In this document: positions 1 to 9,312 of the stretch, piece by piece | Numbering within the stretch: position 1 is the first letter of the stretch | Layout of the letters: each line of letters begins with the position of its first letter | From: Oscillospiraceae bacterium | GTDB taxonomy: Bacteria > Bacillota > Clostridia > Oscillospirales > Ruminococcaceae | Direction: 5' to 3' | Assembly (NCBI GenBank): GCA_017547245.1 | Contig: JAFYQD010000003.1 | Span: 62,001 to 126,000, forward strand | Length of the DNA: 64,000 nucleotides | The notes under the pieces: model-generated | What the model saw: the letters and a program-made list of their open reading frames with translations, nothing else | What the model was told of the DNA's origin: nothing | Database searches by the model: none | Translations under genes and position numbers: made by a program

Positions 1-809
1 GCGGAACCCTTGACCCCTTTGCAACCGGGGTGCTGCCCCTGTTTTTGGGGCGTGCCACCCGACTGTGCGATATGTCCCCCGTTGAGGATAAACGCTATAC
101 CGTTACCCTGCGGCTGGGCGTGGAAACCGACACCCAGGACATGACCGGAAAGGTGCTGAAGGAGTGCGACGGCAGCGTCAGCCGTGCCGATTTGGAAGCA
201 TTGATCCCCGAATTTACCGGAGCGCAGCAGCAGCTGCCGCCCATGTATTCGGCGGTGCAGGTGGGGGGACAGCGGCTTTATGACCTTGCCCGACAGGGCA
301 TAGAGGTGGAGCGTCAGCCCCGTGACATCACCATACATCACATCAATCTGTTGGAATATGATCGGGACAGCCGTCGTGCGGTGCTGGATGTTGGCTGCAG
401 CAAGGGTACCTATATCCGCACCCTGTGCCACGACCTTGGCCAAAAGCTGGGGGTGGGCGGTGCTGCCGAAACCCTGCGCCGTACCGAAGCTTTGGGCTTC
501 AGCCTTGAGGACTGCTGTGGTTATGACCGCATTGCATCTGCGCTGGAAGAAGGCGAGCAGGCCTTTGAGGCACTGCTGCTGCCGCTGGAAACAGTGTTCC
601 GCAGCTGCCCGGCTGTTTATCTTTCGCCCGCGCAGGACAAGATGTTCCGCAACGGTGTGCGCATGGATCTGGCACGCATCCACGGTGTGCCCCAACAGCA
701 CGATGGTCTGCTGAGGGTGCTGGGCACCGACCATGCCTTTTTGGGCGTGGCACGTGCTTCTTACGAAACAAGCGAACTGATTACCGTACGCAACTTCTGC
801 GGCGGATAA
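1..809 (+). CDS. truB: tRNA pseudouridine(55) synthase TruB (5' end outside window)
   Basis: TruB converts U55 in the T-loop of tRNAs to pseudouridine. The reading frame is open from base 3, and the first residues read GTLDPFATGVLP, the TruB catalytic block; its aspartate (codon at 12-14) is the nucleophile in this family. About 40 N-terminal residues are therefore missing beyond the window edge. The later KGTYIRTLCHDLG segment is also typical of TruB. The gene ends 37 bp before ribF, so the truB-ribF order common in Firmicutes is kept. The identification is firm; only the start is unseen. Confidence 0.95.
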   Translation, partial: GTLDPFATGVLPLFLGRATRLCDMSPVEDKRYTVTLRLGVETDTQDMTGKVLKECDGSVSRADLEALIPEFTGAQQQLPPMYSAVQVGGQRLYDLARQGIEVERQPRDITIHHINLLEYDRDSRRAVLDVGCSKGTYIRTLCHDLGQKLGVGGAAETLRRTEALGFSLEDCCGYDRIASALEEGEQAFEALLLPLETVFRSCPAVYLSPAQDKMFRNGVRMDLARIHGVPQQHDGLLRVLGTDHAFLGVARASYETSELITVRNFCGG

Positions 810-846
810 AATATGATTTTTTGGGAAAAAAGAAAGGAGCAGGGAC

Positions 847-1764
847 ATGGCTGAAGTTGTTCAGGCAAAACCGAATAAACAGACCGCTGTGGCTCTGGGT
901 TATTTTGACGGACTGCATCTGGGACACCGTGCGGTGATTGACTGCGCAGTGGATGCTGCAGACCGTGAGCTTATTCCTGCTGTCTTTACCTTTTCCATTG
1001 GGGCAGATGCCCCCAGCAAGAAAAAGGGCGCTGCTGCCCTTTCCACCCCCGAAGAAAAGCTGGAACTGCTGAAGCAGGCCGGCATACAATGGGTGGAAAA
1101 TCCCGACTTTGCCTCTTTTCAGGGAATGACCCCCGAAGAATTTGTGGAGGATTTTCTGGCAGGGCAGATGAATGCAAAGGTGCTGTGCTGCGGAAATGAC
1201 TTCCGCTTTGGCAAGGGCGCCGCAGCCGGCGTGGAAGACCTGAAGCGTCTGGGCGAACCCCTGGGTATGAGTGTCCGTGTGGTGCCTGCGGTGATGATAG
1301 ACGGACAGCCCGTCAGCTCCACCCGCATCCGTGCGGCCATTGCCGCAGGGAAGATGGCCGAAGCCGCCCGTCTGCTGGGCCGCCGCTACAGCTTTGCCGC
1401 ACCGGTGGTGCAGGGCAAACAGCTGGGCCGCAAACTGGGCTTCCCCACCGTCAACCAGACCCTGCCGGCAGGGCTTAGCCTTCCCCCGGCAGGTGTTTAT
1501 GCCGCATGGATAGAAACCCCCGATGGGGTATGGCGTATGGGTGTGTGCAACATTGGCGCACAGCCCACCGTGTTGGGCACCACCCCTTTGGCCGAAACCT
1601 ATATTCTGGATTTTGAGGGCGACCTGTACGGACAGACCCTGAGACTGGCCCCCTGCCGCAAACTGCGTGAAATCGCAAAGTTTGGCTCGGTGGAGGAATT
1701 GAGAGAAACAGTGCTGCACAATGCCCAAGAGGCAAGGCAGATACTGCAGGAACAAAACTGGTAA
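847..1764 (+). CDS. ribF: bifunctional riboflavin kinase / FAD synthetase RibF
   Basis: RibF makes FMN from riboflavin and ATP, then adenylates FMN to FAD. The N-terminal half (about residues 15-170) has the nucleotidyltransferase motif GYFDGLHLGHRAVI and the SSTRIRAAI block. The C-terminal half (about 180-300) is the riboflavin kinase, with GRKLGFPTVN and GVYAAWI. The 305-residue length is normal. The ATG follows a good ribosome binding site (AAAGGAG). It lies just downstream of truB and is probably cotranscribed with it. No FMN riboswitch is visible in the 37-bp gap. Confidence 0.95.
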   Translation: MAEVVQAKPNKQTAVALGYFDGLHLGHRAVIDCAVDAADRELIPAVFTFSIGADAPSKKKGAAALSTPEEKLELLKQAGIQWVENPDFASFQGMTPEEFVEDFLAGQMNAKVLCCGNDFRFGKGAAAGVEDLKRLGEPLGMSVRVVPAVMIDGQPVSSTRIRAAIAAGKMAEAARLLGRRYSFAAPVVQGKQLGRKLGFPTVNQTLPAGLSLPPAGVYAAWIETPDGVWRMGVCNIGAQPTVLGTTPLAETYILDFEGDLYGQTLRLAPCRKLREIAKFGSVEELRETVLHNAQEARQILQEQNW

Positions 1765-1826
1765 AAATGCCATGAAAACCCGCTTGGAACGGCCTTTATT
1801 TTTCCCAAAATAACGCTGTTTTTGGC

Positions 1827-1855
1827 TTTACAAGGCGTTTTGACTATGTTATAAT
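1827..1855 (+). promoter_or_regulatory. sigma-A promoter of rpsO
   Basis: TTTACA at 1827-1832 and TATAAT at 1850-1855 are separated by 17 bp, which is close to consensus. The promoter lies about 135 bp before rpsO, leaving a leader of roughly 125 nt. Such a leader is long enough for the S15 autoregulatory structures known in other bacteria, but I could not fold it. Confidence 0.8.
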
Positions 1856-1988
1856 TTTTAATTGCTGACGACCTTCTTCTAAGCTTTGGGGAAAACGCCC
1901 TTTCAGCAAACCGCAAGGTTTATACAGGGGATCACCCGCCCATTGCATGGAGGAATGGCGACAAATAAAATACAGAGGTGACTGCATT

Positions 1989-2255
1989 ATGATGCGCAAA
2001 GAAGAAAAGACCGAAATTATCCTGGCCCATGCCACCCATGAAGGCGACACCGGTTCTCCCGAAGTACAGATCGCTGTTCTGACCAAGAGAATCAATGACC
2101 TGAACGAACACCTGAAGGTTCACAAGAAGGACCATCACTCCCGTCGTGGTCTGCTGAAGATGGTTGGTCATCGTCGTAACCTGCTGGCTTACCTGCAGAA
2201 GAACGACATCGAACGCTACCGTGCAATCATTGCCAAGCTGGGTCTGCGTAAGTAA
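1989..2255 (+). CDS. rpsO: 30S ribosomal protein S15
   Basis: S15 binds the central domain of 16S rRNA early in 30S assembly. The 88-residue protein carries the family signatures [25 protein letters not shown] and RRNLLAYL. Two adjacent ATGs (1989 and 1992) follow AGAGGTG at 1973-1979; either gives a normal-length S15, and the longer in-frame extension upstream has no ribosome binding site. It is followed by pnp, the conserved rpsO-pnp pairing. Confidence 0.96.
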   Translation: MMRKEEKTEIILAHATHEGDTGSPEVQIAVLTKRINDLNEHLKVHKKDHHSRRGLLKMVGHRRNLLAYLQKNDIERYRAIIAKLGLRK

Positions 2256-2267
2256 TTATCGTCTTAG

Positions 2268-2302
2268 AAGGCATGGGGTGTCTTTTGATGCCCCATGCCT
2301 TT
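2268..2302 (+). terminator. rpsO-pnp intercistronic hairpin
   Basis: An 11-bp perfect stem (arms 2268-2278 and 2291-2301) with a 12-nt loop is followed only by TTCCCC, so termination would be weak. In E. coli the equivalent gap contains an RNase III site through which PNPase represses itself. This hairpin could serve as an attenuator or processing site (inference). Confidence 0.6.
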
Positions 2303-2457
2303 CCCCGTGTACAATGGGATTTTTTCCTTAAATAAATCAGGGCCGACCGAAGGCAGTTTAGCAGCAGATCGAACTCTTCCACCGGTGGTGGAATGGCTGG
2401 ATCTATTGCTAAAACGTCAGCGGAAAGCCCCACCAAAAACAATGGAGGTAACAAAGG

Positions 2458-4581
2458 ATGTTTGAAAATTTCCGCGTATTTGAAACCACCCTGGCCGGCA
2501 AGCCCATCAGCTTTGAAACCGGCAAAATGTGCGGCCTGTCCAGCGGCTCCTGCCTGGTACGTTATGGCGAAACCAGCGTACTGTGCAACGCCACCATGGC
2601 ACAGAAGCCCCGCGAAGGCATCGACTTCTTCCCCTTGTCTGTTGACTTTGAAGAAAAGCTCTATTCGGTAGGCCGCATTCCCGGCTCTTTTATCCGCCGC
2701 GAAAGCCGTCCCCCCGAAACTGCCATTCTGGCCAGCCGTGTGGTTGACCGTCCCATTCGCCCCCTGTTCCCCAAGGATATGCGCAACGACGTTTCGGTTG
2801 TTATGACCGTTCTGTCGGTTGACCCCGACTGCTCGCCCGAAATTGCCGGCATGATCGGCACCTCTTTCGCCCTGAGCATCTCCAACATTCCCTGGAACGG
2901 CCCCATCGCCGGCGTTAACGTTGGCCTGGTAGACGGCGAAATCATCGTTTGCCCCAACGCCGAACAGCGTGAAAAGAGCGACCTGCAGCTGACCGTTGCC
3001 GGTACCGCCACCAAGGTTTGCATGATCGAAGCCGGCGCCAACGAAGTTGACGACGACACCATGCTGGAAGCCATCATGACCGGCTTTGCCGAAATCCAGA
3101 AGATGGTTGCCTTTATTGAAGGCGTACAGAAGGAAATTGGCAAGGAAAAGATCGTATTTGAATCCAAGGAAGTTCCCCACGACATGTTCGAAGCCATCAA
3201 GGAATTTGCCATTGATGACGTAAAGGCTGCCCTGGATACCGACGACAAGAACGTTCGTGAAGAACGTCTGGCTCCCATCGTTGCCGCCATCCACGAAAAG
3301 TTTGATGCCGAATATCCCGAACAGGAAGCTGTAATTGATGAATGCATCTACAAGCTGCAGAAGTTCATCGTTCGCCGCTGGCTGTTGGATGAAGGCAAGC
3401 GTGTTGACGGCCGCCAGATGGACGAAATCCGTCCCTTGAATGCCGAAGTTGGCCTGATTCCCCGTGTACACGGTTCTGCCATGTTCACCCGTGGCCAGAC
3501 CCAGGTTATGACCATCACCACCCTGGGCACCATCAGCGAAGCCCAGATTCTGGATGGCATTGACGGCAACACCAGCAAACGCTATATGCACCACTACAAC
3601 TTCCCCTCCTACTCGGTGGGCGAAACCCGTCCCAGCCGTGGCCCCGGCCGCCGCGAGATTGGTCACGGTGCACTGGCCGAACGTGCCCTGCTGCCCGTAA
3701 TTCCTTCCGTAGAAGAATTCCCCTACGCTCTGCGTCTGGTTTCTGAAGTTCTGTCCTCCAACGGCTCTACTTCTCAGGGCTCCATCTGTGCTTCCACCCT
3801 GTCCCTGATGGACGCCGGTGTTCCCATCAAGGCTCCCGTAGCCGGCATCAGCTGCGGCCTGATTACCGAAGGTGACCGCTGGATGACCATGGTTGACATT
3901 CAGGGTCTGGAAGACTTCTTCGGCGACATGGACTTCAAGGTAGGCGGCACCCACAAGGGCATCACCGCCATCCAGATGGACCTGAAGATCGACGGTCTGA
4001 CCCCCGAAATCATCAAGGAAGCCTTTGAAAAGACCCACAAGGCCCGTAACTACATCCTGGATGAAGTTATGCTGAAGGCTCTGCCCACTTACCGTCCCGA
4101 ACTGAGCAAGTATGCTCCCAAGATGCAGACTCTGGTTATCAACCCTGACAAGATCCGCGACGTTATCGGCAGCGGCGGCAAGGTTATCCAGAAGATCTGT
4201 GCCGAATGCGAAGTTAAGATTGACATTGAAGACGACGGTCATGTATTTGTTTCCGGCATTGATGCCGAAAACGTACGCCGTGCCGTAAATGTGATCGAGA
4301 CCATCGTAAACGACCCCGAAGTTGGCGCCATCTATAAGGGCAAGGTAACCCGTCTGATGAACTTCGGTGCTTTCGTAGAAATTGCTCCCGGCAAGGAAGG
4401 CCTGGTACACATCTCCAAGCTGGACGCCACCCGCGTTGAAAAGGTGGAAGACATCGTTAACCCCGGCGACGAAGTATTCGTTATGGTTACCGAAATTGAC
4501 CAGCAGGGCCGTATCAACCTCTCCCGCAAGGACGCTCTGGCTGCCATTGAAGCCAAGCGCAAGGCTCAGGCTCAGCAGTAA
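2458..4581 (+). CDS. pnp: polyribonucleotide nucleotidyltransferase (PNPase)
   Basis: PNPase is the phosphorolytic 3'-5' exoribonuclease of the RNA degradation machinery. The 707 residues show two RNase PH domains (about 10-220 and 310-540) with an alpha-helical linker. A KH domain starts near residue 560 (VINPDKIRDVIGSGGKVIQKI, GSGG loop visible). A C-terminal S1 domain (about 620-690) includes YKGKVTRLMNFGAFVEI. The start is the ATG after AATGGAGG. The 200-nt gap from rpsO holds the 2268-2302 hairpin and a second small hairpin near 2377-2393. The codon choice is strongly biased, as expected for a highly expressed gene. Confidence 0.97.
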   Translation: MFENFRVFETTLAGKPISFETGKMCGLSSGSCLVRYGETSVLCNATMAQKPREGIDFFPLSVDFEEKLYSVGRIPGSFIRRESRPPETAILASRVVDRPIRPLFPKDMRNDVSVVMTVLSVDPDCSPEIAGMIGTSFALSISNIPWNGPIAGVNVGLVDGEIIVCPNAEQREKSDLQLTVAGTATKVCMIEAGANEVDDDTMLEAIMTGFAEIQKMVAFIEGVQKEIGKEKIVFESKEVPHDMFEAIKEFAIDDVKAALDTDDKNVREERLAPIVAAIHEKFDAEYPEQEAVIDECIYKLQKFIVRRWLLDEGKRVDGRQMDEIRPLNAEVGLIPRVHGSAMFTRGQTQVMTITTLGTISEAQILDGIDGNTSKRYMHHYNFPSYSVGETRPSRGPGRREIGHGALAERALLPVIPSVEEFPYALRLVSEVLSSNGSTSQGSICASTLSLMDAGVPIKAPVAGISCGLITEGDRWMTMVDIQGLEDFFGDMDFKVGGTHKGITAIQMDLKIDGLTPEIIKEAFEKTHKARNYILDEVMLKALPTYRPELSKYAPKMQTLVINPDKIRDVIGSGGKVIQKICAECEVKIDIEDDGHVFVSGIDAENVRRAVNVIETIVNDPEVGAIYKGKVTRLMNFGAFVEIAPGKEGLVHISKLDATRVEKVEDIVNPGDEVFVMVTEIDQQGRINLSRKDALAAIEAKRKAQAQQ

Positions 4582-4587
4582 AAAATC

Positions 4588-4617
4588 AGCCCCCATCCAA
4601 ACAGATGGGGGCTTTTT
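4588..4617 (+). terminator. rho-independent terminator of pnp
   Basis: A 10-bp perfect stem (4588-4597 with 4604-4613) is followed by a run of T, directly after the pnp stop codon. Confidence 0.9.
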
Positions 4618-4632
4618 TGATGCAAAAAGAAG

Positions 4633-4666
4633 AACGCCCTGCCGGCCCAAAAGCCGACGGGGCGTT
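4633..4666 (-). terminator. terminator of the PRD regulator-EIIB operon
   Basis: GC-rich stem with arms 4633-4646 and 4653-4666. On the minus strand it lies seven bases past the EIIB stop and is followed by CTTCTTTTT. It can also act on plus-strand readthrough from pnp. Confidence 0.7.
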
Positions 4667-4673
4667 TTGTGTT

Positions 4674-4988
4674 TTAGTAAAGATCCATGTCGGGGGCGTT
4701 GCGAATGATTTCCAGAATTTTTCGGTTGGTGGATTCGCAGTCGATGCCCGAAAGATAGCAGGTATCGCTGACCACGGGAACAGGATACTGCATGAACATG
4801 GGGGAAGCGGTTACAATCAGGCAGATGTGATCTATGTACTGGTCAAGCTCGCTGAAGCGGCAGCAGATCAGTTCCACTTCGTTGACATGTTCCTGTTCAA
4901 AAAATTCTTCCAGCTGATATTTGATGGAGCTGGAACTGGCAATGGCTGCACCGCAGACACAGGCAACCCGTTTACGGATAACTCCCAT
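4674..4988 (-). CDS. PTS EIIB component, galactitol type (GatB-like)
   Basis: This 104-residue cytoplasmic protein resembles the EIIB of galactitol-class phosphotransferase systems. Near the N-terminus VACVCGAAIASSS places Cys12 as the phospho-acceptor, matching the C-G-x-x-x-A-S/T-S pattern of GatB proteins. It starts 24 bp after the PRD regulator and is cotranscribed with it. A second EIIB of the same class is encoded at 8965-9249 beside the EIIC. This copy may work with the same EIIC or may relay phosphate to the regulator (inference). It ends at a shared terminator. Confidence 0.8.
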   Translation of the reverse strand: MGVIRKRVACVCGAAIASSSSIKYQLEEFFEQEHVNEVELICCRFSELDQYIDHICLIVTASPMFMQYPVPVVSDTCYLSGIDCESTNRKILEIIRNAPDMDLY

Positions 4989-5012
4989 AATATCCTCTTT
5001 TCTGTCAAATCA

Positions 5013-7151
5013 TCAATTGGAATGACGTGCAATGCACTGAAGTATGTCGTCCTTGTTGCCGCGCCGGATGATGCGGCTGCTTTCGTTGTCTTTGAACATA
5101 CGGAAAAGCTGCGCCAAAGCTTTCAGATGGGTCTTTTCGTCCTTGGCCGAAAGGATGACGATAACGCTGACAGGGTCGTGATCTTTGTAGCCAAAATGGA
5201 CAGGCTGGTTAAGCATGGTCAGGCTCATGCCCAGTTCCAGCGCCCCTTCTTCGGGGGCGGCGTGGGCCAGCGCAATGCCGGGCAGCATGACCATATAGGG
5301 GCCAAACTGTTCCAGATTGCGGATGATGGATTCCTTGTAGGACGGTGCGATGACACCCTGTTTTTCCAGCAAGGCGGAAGAGGCCCGAATGGCTTCACGC
5401 CAGTTGTCGCTGCAGTTGATGGAGTTGATGCGGTCACGGGTAAGCAGGTCGCAGAGCGAAAGCTCACCGCGCAGGGTAACAGCCGGCAGGGCAGGGGGGC
5501 TGTTCATCAGTTCGTTCAGAAGTTCGTACTGAAGGTGCAGGCGGTCGTTTACCACACAATGTTTTTCGATGATATCCAGCAGGCGGTTTACGGTGGTAAC
5601 CTCGTGGTCGTAATGTTCGCGGGGAACAAAACGAAGCGAAAGGAATTCACTGACCTTTTGCTGGTCCTGTTCGCCAAACAGGGGGCTGACCTGAATGCAG
5701 TGGATATTCTCTTCCAGATGAAGGGGGACGGTGGTGATGATGTGGTCGATGCCGGTTTTGTCCATGGAGGCGGCTTCACGGCCCGAAACGGTGCCCACCA
5801 CCTCAACATTAAAGAGCTTTTCAATCTGGGCGGTGATCATCTGGGCAGACCCCAGACCGGTGCCGCAAACCAGCAGAATGCGGGCCTTGTTGCTGGTGCG
5901 CAGATTGACGCGGTGCAGGGCTGCGCCAAAGTGGAGGGTGATGAAAGAGACCTCATGGTCATTCATGGGGCAGTGGAGATATTCCTCCAGATGGTGGCAG
6001 ACAATGCGTGTGTTGATAAACAGGGCGTTGTAGCTGGAAACAATTTCGCTGTAAAGGGGGTTGTGATTGTACATGCCGAAGCGCAGACGGTGGGCAGCCG
6101 GCTTCAGGTGCATAAAGATGGCACGTTCGATGTCATCATATTGGTCGCCGAAATCGACCTGATAGATGCGGGCGATGTCGGCAATCATTTTGCGTGTAAC
6201 CTCCAGCAGCGGCTGGTCTTCCACCCTGGGGTCCACCGGCACATAGGGGCACATCACCTTGGCGCCCAACAGGCAATAGGTGAAATAATGGATTTCTTCT
6301 TCGGGCAGCAGACGGTCTTCAAACTCAAGCTCGTCCAGCACAAGGCGGGCGGCGGCATATTCGGCCGTCTGGGGAATATAATCGGCATTGGGGTCATTCA
6401 GAGGCAGGGCGTAACCCTGAAAACCGCGGCGGAAGATAATGGCCAGACGGATCATCAGTTCGGCAAAGCTGTCGTCGCTGAAGGGACGGTCAAGCAGACT
6501 TTCCAGACGCTTGACGGCGCGGCCGGCGGTCTGGGCAACCGCAGGGGGCAGCAGACAATCCACCAGCAGAAGTTCGGCCTTTACACGCAGCTCGTTGCCG
6601 TTGGTGGCATAAAGAAGCAGGCGGCTAAGGTCAACGCTTTCCATCAGAATCCGGGTAATCAGCTGGCGGCGGTTGATTTCATCCCCTTCGCAGTAAAGAC
6701 CCACACGGGGTTTTTTGATCAGGGTGATGTTGTTTTCGTTCAGCCATTCCTCGGTCTTTTCCAGATCTTTGAACATGGTGTTGCGGCTGCGGTCAAGGCT
6801 GTGGCAAAGGTCTTCGATGCGCATGGGCTGAACCGTCAGCAGCAGGTTAAGGCGCAAAAAGGCCTGGCGTTCTTCACCGGAATAGCTGTACTGATAGGAG
6901 CGCAGCTCGCCGGCGCAGCGGTCGACAAAATCATAAACTTCGGCACAGGGGAACAGGCGGACACCCTTGCTGCGTTCACGGTCCAGATAGGGCAGACCCT
7001 TTGAGACCATATACTGCTCTATTTTATCCAGGTTATAGCGGATACCGCGGACCGAAAGACCGTACTGGGCAGAAAGATCTTCGATCGATACATAGTCTTC
7101 GCATTCACGCAGATAGGCCATGATGTCCAGGTGCTTTCGATTGATTTCCAC
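5013..7151 (-). CDS. PRD-containing transcriptional regulator with EIIB and EIIA domains (MtlR/BglG type)
   Basis: The 712-residue regulator has the multidomain layout of PTS-controlled activators. It starts with a winged HTH (about 1-55, YVSIEDLSAQYGLSVRGIRYN) and a second HTH (about 85-165). Two PRD domains follow (about 185-290 and 300-410, with HFGAALHR). Then come a GatB-like EIIB domain (LLVCGTGLGSAQM, about 425-505) and a C-terminal EIIA domain (about 560-712) with a histidine in GIALAHAAPEEGA. In such proteins HPr and EII phosphorylation of PRD histidines and the EIIB cysteine sets activity. It is divergent from the EIIC gene and probably activates it. The start follows AGGAGGG. The sugar sensed is not evident. 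Confidence 0.88.
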   Translation of the reverse strand: MEINRKHLDIMAYLRECEDYVSIEDLSAQYGLSVRGIRYNLDKIEQYMVSKGLPYLDRERSKGVRLFPCAEVYDFVDRCAGELRSYQYSYSGEERQAFLRLNLLLTVQPMRIEDLCHSLDRSRNTMFKDLEKTEEWLNENNITLIKKPRVGLYCEGDEINRRQLITRILMESVDLSRLLLYATNGNELRVKAELLLVDCLLPPAVAQTAGRAVKRLESLLDRPFSDDSFAELMIRLAIIFRRGFQGYALPLNDPNADYIPQTAEYAAARLVLDELEFEDRLLPEEEIHYFTYCLLGAKVMCPYVPVDPRVEDQPLLEVTRKMIADIARIYQVDFGDQYDDIERAIFMHLKPAAHRLRFGMYNHNPLYSEIVSSYNALFINTRIVCHHLEEYLHCPMNDHEVSFITLHFGAALHRVNLRTSNKARILLVCGTGLGSAQMITAQIEKLFNVEVVGTVSGREAASMDKTGIDHIITTVPLHLEENIHCIQVSPLFGEQDQQKVSEFLSLRFVPREHYDHEVTTVNRLLDIIEKHCVVNDRLHLQYELLNELMNSPPALPAVTLRGELSLCDLLTRDRINSINCSDNWREAIRASSALLEKQGVIAPSYKESIIRNLEQFGPYMVMLPGIALAHAAPEEGALELGMSLTMLNQPVHFGYKDHDPVSVIVILSAKDEKTHLKALAQLFRMFKDNESSRIIRRGNKDDILQCIARHSN

Positions 7152-7550
7152 GGTGTATCCCTCCTTTTCTTTATTCCTATTATAATGCTGTAATTATTTG
7201 GCTTTTTCATCATAACACAACCATATATTCTTTGCAAAAGTCCAATTGTTTACAGTTTTTTTATTTTTTTGGACATCATGACCGCTTTGCTGTTTGGTTT
7301 TTGTTCAAATTGCAAAAATGGATGATTATAATCGGTCAAACTGCACAAAAAACGGTGGCGTTTGCCATTCATAATGAAAAATAATCCTTTTTTTCCTTGA
7401 AAATATGTCGTGAAAAATACATTGGACCCATGGTAAAAAAAAGATAATTTTGGTATTATGTTAGTAGTGTAAAAATAGCTATCTGTATCTTTGCGCCCTG
7501 TTGTGTATTTTGACAGATGGCCGTTTGAGAAAAATGAGGGGACAAAGCCG
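7152..7550 (+). promoter_or_regulatory. divergent regulatory region between PRD regulator and EIIC
   Basis: This AT-rich 399-bp gap separates divergent genes. On the plus strand an extended -10 (TGgTATTAT, 7451-7459) lies about 90 bp before EIIC. On the minus strand TATAAT (complement of 7181-7186) lies about 30 bp before the regulator. I see no convincing -35 for either and no clear catabolite-repression (cre) site. Activation by the PRD regulator would fit the missing -35. Confidence 0.5.
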
Positions 7551-8930
7551 GTGGAACAGATGATGCAAACCATTTTGGGATTCTTTTCTTCCATTCAGAA
7601 TATGGGCGCTGTGCTGTTTGTTCCCATCGTTATTTTTGTTACTGGCATTGTGTTTGGCCTGCACTGGATGAAGTCTTCCCGTGCCGCTATTACGGTGGGC
7701 ATTGGCTTTATTGGTGTAAATCTGGCGCTGTCGTTGGTATGGGACCAGCTTGGCCCCGTTACGCAGGCCATTGTGGAACGCTTTGGTCTGCGGCTGGAGG
7801 TTTTGGATACCAGCTGGACCTCGGCTGCGGCGGTGGCTTTTACCGGTCAGGTGGGTGTGTTTATCATCCCTTATGTGCTGCTGATCAATGTTATTATGAT
7901 TTCGCTGCGCCTGACCAAGACCATGAACATCGACATCTGGAACTATTGGCACTTTGCCCTTACCGGTACGCTGGTAACAGGCATGAGCGGCTCGGCCTTT
8001 CTGGGATTTTTGGCAACCGCCTGCCATGTGGTTATTGTGCTGCAGTTTGCCGACATCACCGCCAGAAAGGTTCAGAAGGAACTGAACATTCCCGGTATCT
8101 CGATTCCTCATGCAAACTCGGTGGCGCTGGCCCCCATCTATCTTATGCTGGATAAGCTGTATGACCGCATTCCGTTTTTGGCAGCCCGCTCGGAAAAAAG
8201 CGAGCAGGGCCACGGAGCTTTTTGGAAGTGGATTTCCGACCCGGTTATCATGGGCTTTTTGATCGGCATTGTGTTCGGCATTGTGGCCGGATGCCCCGCT
8301 GTGGAAACCGCCACCATTGCCATGAGTATGGCTGCGCTGATGTTGCTGCTGCCCCGTATGGTCAAGGTGATTATGGAAGGGCTGCTGCCCATTTCCCAAA
8401 GCGTTAAAAAGTTTGCCAACGAAAAAATGGGACGCCGTGTCATCCACATCGGTTTGGATTCGGCCGTTATTCTGGGTCATCCAACCACTTTGACCGCTTC
8501 CATGATTTTGATTCCCATCACACTGATGATTGCTTTTGTGCTTCCGGGCAACCGTACCATTCCGGTAGGCGACCTGGTGGCCATCAACTTTTTTATTGCG
8601 GTGGCCACTGCCGTACACAAGGGCAGCCTTGGACGCACCCTTATTTCAGGCACCGTTACCACCTCGATTATGCTGGTGGTGTGCAGCTATTTTGCACCGG
8701 CCTTTACCCTGTTGGCACGCCAGACCGGCGGCATGGTTCCGGCAGGCGAAGGCTCCACCATGATTTCGGCCCTGGCGGTGGGCGACCTGATGGCTTTTCT
8801 TCTGGAACGCCTTTCTTCCATTCCGGTGGCAGGTGCACTGCTGATGGTGGTTGTGACCGCAGCCATTGTGCTGGTTTGCCGCGAATATGAACGCAGGCAG
8901 GAAAACAGACAGACCGAAACCAACAACTGA
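7551..8930 (+). CDS. PTS EIIC component, galactitol type (GatC-like)
   Basis: The membrane permease of a galactitol-class phosphotransferase system has about 459 residues and roughly ten hydrophobic segments. It contains the family blocks MNIDIWNYWHFALTG, IPGISIPHANSVALAPIYL and the VAVHKG-like segment AVHKGSLGRTLISG. I chose the GTG at 7551 because GAGGGGA (7536-7542) is 8 nt upstream; the ATG at 7560 is too far from it, and the longer open frame upstream has no binding site. It is followed 34 bp later by its EIIB. No free EIIA gene is present in the window; the only EIIA domain is inside the divergent regulator. Confidence 0.87.
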   Translation: MEQMMQTILGFFSSIQNMGAVLFVPIVIFVTGIVFGLHWMKSSRAAITVGIGFIGVNLALSLVWDQLGPVTQAIVERFGLRLEVLDTSWTSAAAVAFTGQVGVFIIPYVLLINVIMISLRLTKTMNIDIWNYWHFALTGTLVTGMSGSAFLGFLATACHVVIVLQFADITARKVQKELNIPGISIPHANSVALAPIYLMLDKLYDRIPFLAARSEKSEQGHGAFWKWISDPVIMGFLIGIVFGIVAGCPAVETATIAMSMAALMLLLPRMVKVIMEGLLPISQSVKKFANEKMGRRVIHIGLDSAVILGHPTTLTASMILIPITLMIAFVLPGNRTIPVGDLVAINFFIAVATAVHKGSLGRTLISGTVTTSIMLVVCSYFAPAFTLLARQTGGMVPAGEGSTMISALAVGDLMAFLLERLSSIPVAGALLMVVVTAAIVLVCREYERRQENRQTETNN

Positions 8931-8964
8931 TAAAACGGAGATTCCCCGGAAAGGGATTGAGTAT

Positions 8965-9249
8965 ATGGAAAAAACGATTTTGATCGTATGCGGCACCGGC
9001 GTGGCTTCATCGGCTATTATGAGCAGCGCTGTGCAGGATCTGCTGGAACGAAACAAGCTGGATTCCAAGGTTATCCTTTGCCGCTACAGCCAAATGAAAC
9101 ACTATCTGCCCCAGGCCGATCTGGTCATCGCCTCGCTGGCACCTCCCGAGCAGCTGGAGCGTCCCGTGATTATGGGCACCGGTTTTTTGACCGGCGTGGG
9201 AGTGGATCAGCTGGAACAGGATATTCTGCGCCAGCTTTGTCCCGCATAA
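8965..9249 (+). CDS. PTS EIIB component, galactitol type (GatB-like)
   Basis: The 94-residue EIIB begins MEKTILIVCGTGVASS, with the phospho-cysteine at about residue 9 in the canonical CGTGxxxS loop. It takes phosphate from an EIIA and passes it to sugar bound in the adjacent EIIC. The ATG at 8965 follows GGAAAGG at 8948-8954. It is more canonical than the EIIB at 4674-4988 (CGTG rather than CGAA), so this is the likelier transport partner. Confidence 0.88.
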   Translation: MEKTILIVCGTGVASSAIMSSAVQDLLERNKLDSKVILCRYSQMKHYLPQADLVIASLAPPEQLERPVIMGTGFLTGVGVDQLEQDILRQLCPA

Positions 9250-9312
9250 ATTTTGGTACCTAAGATTCGGCGAAGAATCTGATATAAAAGTATATGATGA
9301 GGAGGCAACAAA

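Noticed and set aside
1856-1988. Riboswitch in the rpsO leader
   Set aside because: No known riboswitch core is visible; S15 autoregulation is possible but could not be folded here.
2227-4650. 807-codon open frame antisense to pnp
   Set aside because: It mirrors the strongly biased codons of pnp, has low-complexity composition and no ribosome binding site; it is a shadow frame.
4605-7004. 799-codon open frame antisense to the PRD regulator
   Set aside because: The regulator on the other strand has clear domains and motifs; this frame has none.
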